Below, piece after piece: positions 30,746-44,600 of a DNA stretch of 64,000 nucleotides. The notes under the pieces are model-generated. The model was not told where the DNA came from. It ran no database searches and worked only from the letters and a program-made list of their open reading frames with translations. The first letter of the stretch is position 1; each line of letters begins with the position of its first letter. A program made the position numbers and the translations under genes. Source of the stretch: Trichosphaerium sp. ATCC 40318 (taxonomy: Eukaryota > Discosea > Flabellinia > Trichosidae); contig JALMLS010000207.1 of assembly GCA_038496445.1 (NCBI GenBank), positions 1 through 64,000 of the forward strand, read 5' to 3'.

Positions 30746-33700
30746 ATGAACCCACAATTCGCTACGTAAGATTAATGGACAATACCACAATTTACGTTTT
30801 TACGTTTAAAAATAGGGCTCAACAACCAAATTGGCGTCAAGGTGTTACGGCAAACACAAGGCGGGAGCTTGTTCGTCGATTGTATGAATTTAATTTATTT
30901 AGTTGTTAAAACACGCTAATACTTCGTTATAGAATGCAAGTATTATATTCGATACAATCTTATTCGTTTGCAGTGAAAGGAGAGAAAGTAACGCGCGAAG
31001 CCATACTTCCTGGTGTAACAACACTCGCCAAGAAAATAGAAGAGAAAGTACGAGCTAAAACCGAAGCTGTCATTTATTTTGACGTTTGCTTTGTTGAAAT
31101 TCCTTACAGGCCTGGAAAACTGCTCTTTCAAAGCAAGCTTATGGTGCTCAAGTGAATATGAACCTAGAAAATGGCAATAAAAAGTTACAAGCCTTAAAAG
31201 CTGAACTAGCCGCTACACAACAGAAGACAGGTCAGCCATTCATAACAAGCCAAGTTGGCGCTATGCGTGCGCAACAAAACGGTTTAAACAACGCCGCTAG
31301 ACAAACAATGAGTCGCGCACAACAGATTCCAGGCGCGTAGAATACTTACAAGACATATCTAACGTGCCCAGGCACTCAGCGACCTATTAACACTGCACAA
31401 AGGATGACCCAGGCACAGCGTATTGCTTCACAACAGCAATATTCAAGACTACGACAACAGCAACACAATGCAGCACAGGCTCGTGGTGTTCTTCAAGGAG
31501 GAACCCAGCAAGTTATTGGAGTCCCTGGTCAAACCATACACGCGCGTAATACGATCCAAGGGCATGTTAGGCCTGGACAACAGACACTACAAGCGCAAGC
31601 TATTCAGCAAAGACTATCGCAAAGGATGAATACGCAGATTGCCAGTCAGCAAGGTCGTCAAAGGCCTGCGTCTAGTCTTGCAGCTCAACGTAATGCTATG
31701 ATAAAGGCTCAAATGCGCGCTTCTACTGGTGTTGGACAAGTTAATAATGTAGTGGCTCGGAATAACGTACGTGTTTGGTTATTACTCAAAGTGTTTATTG
31801 GAGCTTTTTTTTATTCCAAAAGCGGGCCCAGAATTTTGTGTTTTGCGTTTAGACCTTCTAATCTCAAAATTACGCTCACAGCGAGAAAAATGTAGAGAAC
31901 TGTTTCTCTTGTTTTTTTGTTTTGTATTCGCCGTTAATTTTTTTGTTCAGCTTGCTTCAGCTACTGCTCAGCCGCGTAGTACGCTTAATAACGGTATCAC
32001 AACGTTAGGTGGTGGCTCTGTTGTTTCAAAACCTATTCAGATGCCTACTACTCTTGGTGGCGGTAATGTTAGGACTGCAGCTATTGGTTCTACAGTTGTT
32101 GGCCAGAAGGTAACGAACAATAACAATTTGCTTGTTGCAAGAGCTCAGCATAACAGAAATAACCTTGCTGCTCGTGCCCAAGGGCAAGCTGTTGTTCAAC
32201 CTAATAAAACCGCCTTGGGCTTAGGAGGCGTTGCTGGAAGACCAACGATACCTAATCAGAACCAAACTCAACAACAGCAACAACAGGCTATAAAAAATAG
32301 AATGATTAGAGAAGCAAACTTCAAAAAAACTGTTAAAAAGGTACTTATTGCTTGAAGGTTCTTTTTTTTTTTGCGATGATTATGTGAGCTTACTGGGTTT
32401 TTTAGCATACTGATACACTTGTTACAACAAAGAAAAATCGATCTATGATAAAGGATATACTAGAAACAAGGAAAGCACAAATGAACCCCGAACAGAGGGC
32501 TAGTTATCATAAGATTGAAGTGAAGTTGGATGAGATTTTGGTACCTAGCAAAACACTCTTTCTGTTTATATTCATTTAACTAACTCCTTTTTTATAAAGA
32601 ACTTCTTGGAGAAGAAACCACCTAATCCTGCTGCTATGCCATTAGAACAAAAAGAGTATTACGGGAAACTAGTGCAAGTTGAGAAATTCAATACTGAGCT
32701 TCTTACAAAGTACGACAAAAAAATTTGCTTTTTTTTTTCGATTGATTTTTTTTCTGTCAATCAAGTCCTTTTGACATATGGTTGAAATACTATTAATTTG
32801 AACCAGCGACCTAACTACGTTTGGGGGGTTTTCAACTTCTCTAGAGCTTGCCTAATGATAAGTTGATTTTGTTTTTTTTTTAATTGGATTTTTTGGCTGG
32901 TTCGATAAAAACGCTTTTTTTACAACAACACTTCTACAATGCTTGTTCATTTTATGTAGTGCTACTCGCTCATCTAAAAAAATTAGAATGGGGGTAAGAA
33001 AAAACCCGTACAGAGCTCAGTTTGATAACGAAGTGGAGCATCTTTCTCGATCTAAAAATGGGCATAAAGTCATAATAGAAAATCTTTTAAACATTCTTAA
33101 AACGAGACCAAATCAAATACCACCTCGTGAGAATATGTTATTCAGCAAGCTTCAGATGATGTGTAGGATACATAAAAGAAGTACAACCAGACCAGTAAGC
33201 CCATTAGGACCACGTACGGAAACTTTTTCTTCAATTTTCGAAAAAACAAAAAAAGCATTGTTTTCTCCAAGAACTTTTTGTAGATACCCTCTTTTTACTC
33301 CTTTATTAGGTCCTCGTAATCATCTAAGAAGCCCAAAGCTTCTATGGTGGAGTAATATAAGCAAAGGTGTTACTAAACGTAAACGTCGAACGCCAAAGAT
33401 TATCAAAGCAAAAGCTATGGTTGAGGCTTTTAATGGTATGAAAGAAGAGATACTTATTAAAGTACTTGATGGTATGCGTCAACGTGTTGAGCAGTTCATA
33501 TCTCAAGATCCTTTCTTTAAAATATCTGGTAACAACACCACAACCGATGATAACTCTCACGTGATTATTGTTATGCCTTCAAACCTAGCTTATGATCAAG
33601 ATTCTTCTTTGCGTGTTTCTTTTGATCAACCTTATACTTCTTATGGGTTTAATGAGCCTGGAGAGTCTAATTTACTTAATGTATTACCTCAAATCCTTTG

Positions 33701-34080
33701 TCAGGGTGGTGGTAATCAATTGAGTGAAAACCTGCAAAAATGGGTACGTTAGAAAAGAAAGCTGTTTCGTAAACAAGGAAAATAATTTTTTGGCAACATG
33801 TTTTCTGTGGTTTTCTTTGAAAGAAAACACATGTAATTTATGCATCTTTTGGTTGGTTACATCAGTTCTTTGTTTTTTGTTCTACCTTAAATTTATGTTT
33901 ATTTAGGTACGTGAGGCTGCGATTAATGCTGAAACCAAAATGAAAGAACGCCTTAAAGGAGCCAGTAAAGAAGATCAACAAATTTTTGCAGGATCAGCTA
34001 CTCTTGTTCGTGTTTTGTCTGATTTTAAGCAATATGTCCTTTCTGCAAACAAACCTGATTCAAATATGGGTTCAGTTTGA
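30746..34080 (+). CDS. KIX-domain, glutamine-rich transcription cofactor (Mediator Med15-like)
   Basis: Exons from ATG 30746 give MNPQFATAQQPNWRQGVTAN, RRELVRRLMQVL and, further on, LPGVTTLAKKIEEK and AWKTALSKQAYGAQVNMN. The spacing of W, R-L-V, K-K-I-E and the final helices matches the KIX fold of Med15 and CBP, which binds activator peptides. A long Q/N/R-rich region follows (RLRQQQHNAAQARGVLQGG, NQTQQQQQQA), as in Med15. Conserved-looking helices come next (KDILETRKAQMNPEQRASY; PLEQKEYYGKLVQVEKFN). A longer intron (about 32711-32988) joins in phase to a basic region and a last exon EAAINAETKMKERLKGASKE, stop at 34080. The part from 32991 could be a separate gene. No HAT domain is seen, so CBP is unlikely. 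Confidence 0.7.
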
Positions 34081-34350
34081 CTCTACCTACACGCAAAGAC
34101 ATACATCCAAACCATTAATTATAGCACACACCGTACCACGGTAATTGTATTCTAGTAAACACTGCAAATAAATAAAAAATATTGAACAAAAACACTGATA
34201 TGCAACAAGAGAAAATTGTTTGGTTGTAAAAACAACCGATGTGACAATGTTGTACTCAATTTGATACAAATCTCAATGAAATTGCAAACATGTTTTCTTT
34301 TTTATTATTTGATATATGGCATTTGTTATCACATTGTTATTTCGTTAAAA

Positions 34351-37300
34351 TTAATCTGAAGATGATCCTGATGAAATATCATCAAAATCAGATGATTCAT
34401 CATAACCAGACTCTATTTCTTGTCCAGATGAACTTGAATAATCACTGCTGTATTCAGAATCTTCTACTGAGCTACTGTCCGTAAATTCATCACTTTCACT
34501 GTCGCCTTCATCACTTTCACTGTCATCTTCATCGCTTTCATCTGAATACTCATCGCTTGAGTATTGTTGACTGTCAACGTCAGATCCAGAGTCTTGTGTT
34601 GAGCCACTCACGTCACCCTCAGCACTAATGTAACTGGATTCACTTTCTTCTGATCCCTCGTCCGATGATGATGAATCTCCTACAGCAACTGTAGCTTGTG
34701 TTGAAGATGCAACACCTCTAGGAGACATTTGTGCTGTATTTTCATATTTTCTCTTTGTACTCATTCCAGGTAGTTTTTCTTGCCAGTATAGTATAGCAAC
34801 TATCAAAAGGACAAGCACGAGGAATGCAATAATGGCTACAAATAAAATTAGTTCAAACTTATCACTAAAAGAGTGGAAAACAATCACGTGGAACATCAAA
34901 CACAAACGTACCACAAATAATTATTAGTCCTAAGATGTTGGTTGATTCTGAAGGTTCTTCAGTTCCAACTGAACCTGAATCAATTGGCGATGCTGTAGGA
35001 GATGAAGTTGGTACATTTAAAACTACAGAACCACAGGAAGTTATAAAAATATCTGGCATTACAGACGATATTTGATTCAGTGTGGATGCAACGCAAAGTG
35101 TAGATTCAATATCTCCAGTGCTTACGGAGGGAGATGATAACACTGCTTGAAAACTTGAATCTACTTGACGCTTGGTAGAAACACGTGTTATTGATTCAAG
35201 TACTAAGTCTGTTGCGGCTTCTAGTGCTGGTTTTAGCTGAGAAAGGGTTTCAGTATCTGTTAGGTTCCCATTACTGTTTAGACCAAGAACGACCTATAAT
35301 TGTAAATAAGGAGCTTAAACAAGGAGCGTACTATTATTGTAGCGTTAGGTTGGGTCGGAGATACAGTTGTTGTACTTGGAGTTAAGGTAGTTGGCAGTGT
35401 TGGAACTGTTGGCGCTTCCGTTGTTGGCATCATTGTGGGTGTCTCAGTTGTCGGAGTCATAGTTGTTGGCACTACTGGTAACGTTGGAGCTTCAGTAGTT
35501 GGTGTCATAGTTGTTGGTGCCAGAGTTATTGGTACTTCAGTTGTTGGTACTGTTGGTTCGGCAGTTGTTGGTGGCTGGGTTGTTGGTAGTGTTGGAGCTT
35601 CAGTTGTTGGTATCATTGGTGCTTCAGTTGTCGGAGGTTGGGTTGTTGGTGGTAGTGTTGTTGGAGGTTCAGTTGTTGGGACTGTTGGCGCTTCAGTTGT
35701 TGGCAGCATTGTTGGAGCCTCGGTTGTTGGAACTGTCGGTGGTTCAGTTGTTGGTACAACTGGAGCCTCAGTTGTTGGTATTGTTGGTGCTTCAGTTGTT
35801 GGAGGCTGGGTTGTTGGTGGTAGTGTCGTTGGAGCTTCGGTTGTTGGAAGATTTGGAGCCTCAGTTGTTGGTATCATTGGTGCTTCAGTCGTTGGAGGCT
35901 GGGTTGTAGGTGATTCGGTTGTTGGAATCATTGGTGGTGGTGTCGTTGGAGCCTCGGTTGTTGGAACTGTCGGTGGTTCTGTTGTTGGTAAAACTGGAGC
36001 CTCAGTTGTTGGAGCTGAAGTAGGTGTCACGGATGTAGGAAGGAGTGAACTAACATTAGCTGGAGGCAAAAAAGCCAACCGCAAAATTGTACAACCTGTG
36101 CCACACATAGTCGTTGCATCTGCAATATAAGCGTACTAAAAGCAGTGTCAACGTCAAGCAAACTGAGAAAAAAAACAATGTTGACTTACCATGATACTGT
36201 TGCTTGTCGTGTCATAAGCGATGACTGGTGTTATAGGATTAGTTATAGTAGCTACTACAAGTGCTGCAGCGTCACTACTGTTTCCATTGAAAGAGTTTAT
36301 AATGATAGCGTCAGAAATCACAGCAAACACTCCTAGGAATGTATCTGGTGTCTGAAGAACAGCTTCAACATCGAATGCGAATGAATCTGATTTAGTTTCA
36401 GCTTGAGCAACCCCTTCATCAACTAGTATTTCTTCTGCAGGTCCAGTGGAGTTTGTAAACTCAAATAGACTGTAATTGACTGTATCTATTGCTGTTATAG
36501 TTCCTCGTCCTAGAGAAGCAACTTTATTACTTGTTGGATGGTAACCAAGTTTAATGTTAAATGAATCAAGGTTTGTTGTTTCAAATAGGTGTTCTGTTTC
36601 TCCCTAAAAAACAGCAACATTAGTACACTTATTTTTTTCTTGTATTATAGCTATTTTCTTTAGCTTTTGCAACATTGTTTAACAATAATATGTGATGTTG
36701 TGTAAGGACTTATCCAAACATAAGGAGTTTGAGTATTTAGGTTTCGTTCAAATCGAATAATCTTGTAAAACAGTTGGCTGCTTTGGCTGCAAAAACAAAA
36801 TAAAGTGTTTCGTACGCTGCTTGTGACAATAAGATATATAGACTGTTCCACTCCGGGGTACATAATAACAAAACAATCACATTGATGTCCTCCATAAGCA
36901 ATATCGTAAGCTCCAGACGTAGCAGTGTAATTGATATCTAAAGAAAGTCAGCAAAATAATAAAAACACATTTTGTAGTTTCAAAGTAGTGACGCCATACT
37001 TATTGCATTTGCGGTACCAACCATCCTACTACTATCTATGGTTACATATTGGTCCTGTTCAGTTTCAGAATTGAATACAACCATAATTTCATCGCTACCT
37101 AACATAATGATTAGCAAGTATTTTTTTTTCATTCGTCAAAGTGAAAATTACCACTATTATATGCTACACGTGGTGCTCTTACAGGATCAACCAGGGAATT
37201 TGAAAAAACTTCTAAAGACAAGCCCAGTTCTAGTCCCTAATGAGAGATAGATTAATATCTAAATTAGGCAATTTCTTGCTAACTTACGCCAGTAGCACTA

Positions 37301-38044
37301 ATTAAAAATTGACATTTAGCACGACGCAAGCCCATAATATCAGGCAGTTTATCATAGTAAGCAACGACAAACTCGTCATTAGTAACAGTGATTGATGGAT
37401 CGATAGCATTAGGAATAAGCCAATGTTGCATTTGTCCGTTAGTGTAGTCTAAATTAGAGCGTAAGCAAAGGTAAACAAAAAAAAGGCTAAAACGTCAAAG
37501 TTGGTCTGCCAACAAAAATGTGATTCTAGTTTGACATCATTGTATGTCGCGACATTTTGAAAGTTTTCTTTTAATGCAAGAGTTTATTGGGAGCTTAGAA
37601 TATCCAAGAGAGAAAGAAAGAGGGTTTATGTTTGTCTTTTTGATACAAATGTATACAAAAATATTTTGGTTTTTTTTTCGTACTCTCTTTTGTGAACGCT
37701 ACTACAAGTACATCGCCAAGATCACTTATTTCAATATCAGGCGTTATGCTCATAGCAAGTACAAAATAAGTCTATTGAAAAGTAAGTGTAAGTACTTCAA
37801 AACAGCGATTATACGCGTGGAAACACAGTTTCTACATGGTAGCGTATTTCTAACAAAAACGTACTTCTCCATCGATTGTGCCAGCTGTTAAAGCGGGGTG
37901 ATCCATGCTATAGGTTGAATTTATAGGTAGCTGTGTGAATGCGGTAATATCAAGCTCAAAGAAAGGGTCTGGGGGTGCTGTTTGTGAAAACACTGTGTAT
38001 GCAAGCGCACACAGTATTATAAATACACTGTGTCTAATGTGCAT
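34351..38044 (-). CDS. Type I membrane protein with mucin-like Thr/Pro stalk and acidic tail
   Basis: ATG at 38044 begins a signal peptide (RHSVFIILCALAYTVFSQT). The ectodomain exons include MQHWLIPNAIDPSITVTNDE, VNYSLFEFTNSTGPAEE and several N-glycosylation sites; its fold is not recognised. About 220 residues of TTEAPT/PTTEPPT-type repeats follow (35370-36045), a likely O-glycosylated rod. A membrane-near domain with DLVLESITRVSTKRQ leads to one transmembrane helix (LILFVAIIAFLVLVLLIVAI) and a basic stop KKRKYEN-type stretch. The cytoplasmic tail is extremely rich in S, D and E and ends at 34351. Introns are short throughout. It suggests a cell-surface adhesion or recognition protein, by architecture only. 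Confidence 0.8.
35370..36045 (-). repeat. Thr/Pro/Glu-Ala coding repeat
   Basis: Degenerate units of 18-27 bp encode TTEAPTxPTTEPPT on the minus strand. The plus strand shows open frames of VVGG/SVVG only because the repeat has no stops in any phase. Copy number is likely variable between strains. Confidence 0.9.
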
Positions 38045-38124
38045 TGTTTTGTATAGAGAAACAACTGTTTCTATGTGCTGGGCCGTACTTTATGCCTTTT
38101 TAGGAAATAGGAAACTTGGTCCTT

Positions 38125-38358
38125 TTATGGTTCGAAGTCAATGCAACCATTGTTACGTGGCAGTATCTGTTTGAGCTCATGTATTATGGGTCTCGTTAGT
38201 ACAACATTTCTTGAATGACGTAAGCGGATCGGAGTACAAAAAACTCTAAATGTGTTCATACGCACTAAACTAACGCTCAACGCGACTAGAAGAACACCAG
38301 AAAACCGTAAAAAGAGCATTTCGTAATGAGATTCGCAAAAGAGCCTGAACATGGCCAT
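38125..38358 (-). CDS. Possible small membrane protein (77 aa)
   Basis: Open frame from ATG 38358 with a hydrophobic segment (MLFLRFSGVLLVALSVSLV) followed by basic residues. It lies upstream of the mucin-like gene on the same strand and could also be part of that promoter region. No homology is recognised and there are no introns to support it. Confidence 0.25.
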   Translation of the reverse strand: MAMFRLFCESHYEMLFLRFSGVLLVALSVSLVRMNTFRVFCTPIRLRHSRNVVLTRPIIHELKQILPRNNGCIDFEP

Positions 38359-38643
38359 TCTTTAAGCTTTTGTTGGTACAATAGCGTTTGGGAATCACTT
38401 GGCTGTATTGAGAACATTTTTCTTCACCAAAAAAGGCTTCAATTTCTGATAAGTTGAACCAACGATTAATTGGCTATCACATGCTCCATACTCAATATCA
38501 ATTATAACAGTATTCATCCAGCCGCTAAAACTATGTTATAATCCACATACTAGTGCGTACTCATCAAAACTTTCAGTTAATGTTATTTCTTTTTTTTGAA
38601 TTTTTGAATACAATTATTTCGAGTTAGTTTATAGCTTGATGTG

Positions 38644-41600
38644 TTAGATCCCTCCTTCGATCTGATTAATAACCTTGTTTATGTCATCAAAACCATGAAC
38701 ACTTCGTCTTATCTAAACAATTAATACTTGGTTAGTCTGAGTTATTTTATGTAGAGTTTTTTTTTCTTACCTCCTCAGCCATGTCGTTAAATCCTGCGCT
38801 TTTTGCAAGTTCGTAACGCAAAAAGTCGTCTTCTAGAAACCACAAAAATGACTCCATATTCTGAACAACATGAGGTCTCGAGTCCCTCGATGACAAATAC
38901 TATTTTTTTCAATTTAATTAATTCGAACTTGAAAAAAAGTTTTGGTGTTGCTTACCTTCATTGTAAGTGATACAAACAGTTTCTTTGTATCTTCAATTAT
39001 CCCTGAAGATAACATTTTCTCATAATACTTGATATTAGCGGACAGTATAACTTGTCTATAAATCGTCCTAAAGCAGTATGATTATGAGAAAAAAAATACT
39101 TTTATAGTAGCCACGTGCTTAACCCAACAATCTGATGTATTGATATTGAACGCTTTAGCAATAATCAATGCTTCTTCAAAATCACTTGTAAGAGTCATTA
39201 TATCTTCTGCTTCGCCTTTAGACACATTTATAATCTTTCTATCATCGATGTGGTCAATTTGCAACTCAACAAGCAATGCCTAGGCTAATGTAAACAAAAG
39301 AAGATGTAAACTAAAAAAACAGCTTTGAAGACTTTTCTATCATCGCAACATACCATGTACATGCAATGTTCTGAGTGTTCACCACAACTAGCTTGATTAT
39401 AATAACGTGCTGCTTCAGTTAATGTCTCCATGCATTTTGTTAAGACACCTATAATATCTCTAATTTTTGCTTGGTTCGTAGTCATCCAGTTTATTGGAAT
39501 ATTTTCAGAAGCACTTTTAATCCTTGTTATGGCACTCCTGTATTAATGGTTATATCTCTTGTATAAATGTTGCTTGATTGCTATAGTACCTTCTTAAACT
39601 CTCTGCATAGTCCCTTTGAGAAAGTAAGTTGCTTTACAAAAAAGATGGTTGCCTAAAATAGCTTACCTGTGCATCCCATATTTAAAGTAAAGAATACGCA
39701 ATTTTCGCTTGTGGTCTGGGTAATTAACCTTTAAAAAGTCTTTAAGAACACGCCCAAGTACTCTGCGATCATCGGGATCTTTAGGTATAAAGGAATCTTT
39801 TGACAATAACTGGAACTTGTTGTGTCTTGGTAAAGTTAAGGTTATTGTAACAAAAAAACTGTTGTCAATTCACGGAAAGGATACTCAACTAGAAGCCTTA
39901 GAATATACTCTAAAACATCAAACTCCTTCGTTTCTACAAAGATGTGCGCTGCAAGATCCCAGTATTCTTTTTCTTCGTACATCTATTTCATAGTCAGAAA
40001 AAAAGAAGAAAACGTTTCTTCAGCTCAATTTCTTCTTAGTAAAATTACGTACCCTCACTCTGTCAGCAATGATACCAAGTATAGTTTCCCTTCCTTCATT
40101 TGACGATGCCCACAAGAAACAGTCAAGGGCTCTAAAGAGCAAGGTGTGTTAATTTTTCGGTTTTCCGTCTATTTTACATAAAAAAGCCTGACTACCTCAC
40201 TATTGCTTCAGCTTCTCCTGAAATTGCTGACGGATCTTTACTTCTACGCATAAGCTTGGAAACTAACGAGTTACCAATCACTTCAGAATCCTAAAAATAA
40301 GGTTATCAACAAACCAATCTTTCTGACAGAGTCAGTAATACTTGCGTTTATTATTTGTGTAAACGCGTTCCATGTTGCACTTGTCCATACTGGCCTATAT
40401 TCTACCCGGTCCATATCTGTCAGAATTTCTTCTTCTAGCCTTTCAGAAGTTTCAGAAGCTCGTTTATCACCATTAGCTTTTAGCTATCAAAAGGTTACGC
40501 TGACTGTTACTAACGAACTGCTTTACCTTTGGATTGGTGACAACACGAATATGTCCATTTCCTGGACTTGTTTCTTCAGCCGTTACTTGAGCCATAGGGT
40601 ATGGGTCATGTTTTACACGAGTCATTTGAGCAAAAGCGAAATCAGCAAGGATTACACCAACTTGCTCTGCGTTCAGCCTCTTCATTATAACGAATTGACG
40701 TATAGTATCGTAATTTTGAGGTCCGGATTGAAGCGCAGCGTGTAATACAACATATGGGTCTATACTAAGGACGGAAACGCTTCCAAGGCTTGGCGGAAGT
40801 ATCTGCGCGATCTAAAGACAAAGTTTTAAAAAACTACTTGGGTTGATGATTCTTACTTTATATTGTGCTAGAACGCTCTGGCAAGCTGGTTGAACTGTCA
40901 GTGTGCAAGCTCCTGATAATTTTTTCAGTGTTGCATCTGCACCAAGAGTTACGAAATCAACTGGTTCTTCAAATAACTTCAAGAGAGTTCTATTAAGTTC
41001 TGTAACCAGCTTAATTAGTACAGTTTTTCTTGGTTGTTTTGACCTTACCTTTTAGTTTATATTTGCCTGTGGCAATACAATTCATGGTTTTAATGATGAT
41101 CATATTTCTGTTGGTTGTGTTAAACGACTTGCCTATCAAGGTTAAGAAATAAGAAAAATTAAGAAACAGTTCCCATAGTGTGCATTGTCGTACTCAATGA
41201 CATGGCCATCATTATATCTCTTCGTCTCAATAGAGTATCTAATGCAATATCTAATATTCCATTTCGGTCCAAATTCTTTTTTGTTCGTTTGATGTCATCA
41301 AGAAGCTTGTAAAATTGAATTTCAACTGATATTTCATCAAGCTCTTCGTCTGTTACCCAAGCGCCACTATCGTTGAGAGGCCACTGTCCAACAGCCTCAT
41401 TATGCTTCCCTAAAGAGATTTAGATAAGATAAACAAATGTGGTTGGTTTGAGTTCACCTGAAAGCCATTCTTTGGCGTTCGTTAGGCTTTGGATATTTTC
41501 AAGTGGATTCATCTCGCTTTGGTATTGATGCGACATTTTTGAAGCTGACAAGAAGAATGTGCCTACTTCTTCCGGATTTGTTCGATATTTTTCAAACAGA

Positions 41601-44600
41601 TTACTCAAAGCTTTCCACAAGAGCTACACAAAATATTGTTAGTACACAGTAAGCTGTAAAAAGATGTGCGAGTTTCAAACAAAAAAAAACTTAAAAAGAA
41701 TGTACGTTTTTGTTTTTACTAAGTTTCCATCTTTCCATTATTCCTTCAGCTTGTGATATTGTTATTTTATCAACACTCATACCACATTCTTCAGCAAACT
41801 CTCTTGCTTCATCGAAATGTTCTATTGAAGAGAGTTAACGCAACATATTGGAAACAAGGTACCAGTTTGGAGTAAGTAGTTAATGACAACACTATTCGGT
41901 GTTACATCGCCTGAACCCTCTACAAAGTAATATGTATCTGTCTTCCTTGCCAATACAGAGAGATTGAGCATTGGTTTATACATATCCACAAAATCAAAAG
42001 AGCGAACAAGGAACTCCAAAAAAGGTATTCTTTTGTGACGCTTAACTCTGTTGCTAAGGTATGTTTTGAACATTTTATTGCAGCAAGTGATAGTCCAAGC
42101 TATTTTCGATGTTAATTAAACAGATGTCACGTATTAACACCTACCTGATGGGAACAAGTCACATTTTTGAGATGAAATTAATGTCCTGCAAAGAGCAAGG
42201 GATTCACTACTTTGCTGTCGACGATCAATATCGAAGTAATGCAAAAACATCAGAGCGTGAGTTATTGCACTATTGGGTTCAAAGACGTCAATACAACCCT
42301 ATAATTTGAATTATCATCAAGAAAATATGGTGCACTGTATAGATAGGTAATTGCCATACCTTAGCTGCAAGGAAAGCGCCATGCTCAGTGGCTAAACAAA
42401 GTAAATGTTCGAGTTTGTCCTTCAGGTCATTTTCCGTTTGTTCTTTAGGAGCGTTTGTAGAAGGTACTTTCAACCATAACCAATCCACTAGTACACATAA
42501 CTTGATGTTTTTAATGGTTTCTTTGGTAATGGAAGAAAGCATAAGCACAGGATTACATAAAGAGAAACCCAAATCAAGCAATTTTTTGCCACTAAACATT
42601 CAAAGTTAAACTATGTAATATTGGAACACAAGACAAATATCAATTACCTGTCGTCATTACTGATAGATATCACTTTCTTGCATGTGTTTATGAAATCATT
42701 ATCTGGCATAACAAGAGGTTCATGAAACAAGGCATATTCAAGGTGATCCCTTGTAATACGTTAAGCCAAACGAACTTTTGAAAGGTAAATTTCGAGGTTT
42801 TCAGTACCTTGACGGTCCATAAGGAAGAGATGATAGTAACGTATTGATCTGCTCAGTATTGGGCTGTATAGGTACCAAGATTTTCGAGAATTTTAGCCAA
42901 CTATGTTGCTCCTCATTTAAGCTTTTTGTCAAGTCATCTGAACTCTTCAAAAAATAAAATGAGAACATGTATTGCAATACATCGAATCCTGTAGACTCAT
43001 CACAAGTGTCACATAACACTCGATAAATCTTTTTGTATTTTTGTTCTTTAAAATCCTCTAGCAGGCCTTGAAGCGTATCTTCCTTGTCCCTATTAATGCA
43101 TTAGTACACAGTAAAGAGTTGAGAGTTTTTCTGAGTACGTCTTTGATTGAAGCACTGTTTTTATAACTGAAAGTGCAACTCTTGTCTTTAGAACGTCTAC
43201 GCCACATAGCTCATAGAATAATATAAAGCTTGATGTCTTTACTGGGTTAAGTACACATGAAAGAACACGCATCATGTCTACATTCATACCAGTAGAGACC
43301 GACTTCCAATCATCTTGAAAAATCAAAATTAATAAATTTAGAGGCATATTTAAGCGTACTTGAGTACATTAGATTGGAAACAGCCTGAAGAGGCTGTCCA
43401 CTTTCTACAAAGTAGAATAAGTCAGACTCTAATTTGTGACGATATTCATCAAGTATAGGACAGGAAATGGATGTATCATCGGCTTCTATTAGTGAAAAGA
43501 GATCATTGGTGTTAAAATCTGCGTTTGTTTCTATGATGTTTTTGAACTTCGTTGGCTTTTTGTCACCTATAGTCGACTCAAACTCGGAACCCCAGTAATC
43601 TTTCTTTTCTAAAGCTCTAGATGGCATGTGTCCGGTTAAATAAGGGTATTTATCAGCAAGCGATTCAACAACTTGCGGATCCCAGTCTAAATCTCGAATA
43701 TCAGTAACAACGAAAGAAAGCTATAAGGTAGTATACCTTTGGTTGTTTTTCCTAGGTATATTAACATTCCGAATGCCGCTCCAGGGCACCTCTTGTACAG
43801 CACACGAATACTCTGTTCCTCTGAAATACCATTGAATACATTTTGCGTATGTTCTTTAAGAATTGCGCCGACATCTCCTTTAAAAGATATCAGAAGTCAT
43901 GGTAAAGATTATATTTACCTGATGTGCTGTGAAGTGTCATCCGTGCTGAAGGCGTCCACTCAATGTCACCAGAAGATAACAAATCGACCTTGACTTTCTG
44001 TAAACCCCATTGGCTCATATAACTCTTTAAAAGATCGGTTTGATTACTCTTTATCAAGGTATCAATAACTCGGCTATGGAAAGATGATACACTTCCAAAT
44101 GGCATAAGATTTTTGAGTTTCTGAGAAACATCTACGTTTTTAAGAGGTAACATTGTTTGTGACAGCATGAGTCTTCTTGTTATATCCTCAAAAGTTTCTT
44201 CCACAAATATACCATCACGTGCAAGTTTATTGAGAATTTCATGGCGCATGGGACCCTAAAAAGAACAAAAAATGTCAGTACCGTAATTTTGACACATTGT
44301 TTTAAGAATAAAATGAGAATGTCAAACTCAGAATTGAAAACTTTTTTTTTTGCGTACAATGCATAACTCCTTGTGCTTTCGTAGTGCTGATATTATATCT
44401 GTTTCATTTTTACTATTATTATCATTCCCATTAGATAATATACTATCGTCAATGGCATCTGAAATTGAGTCAATGTCGTTATGTCTCAGCCAATAAAACA
44501 CTTTATTACAAGCGTTGATGTCTTTCTACAGAAAAATCAGTCAAAATCCACTTTGTATTACTACAACCTAATTGTATAAAAGCTACCGTAAATGGCTGTG

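Noticed and set aside
35435-36130. 231-codon plus-strand frame of VVGG/SVVG repeats
   Set aside because: Antisense of the Thr/Pro mucin repeat. The minus strand joins in frame to a signal peptide, a membrane helix and a tail, while the plus strand has no flanking exons.
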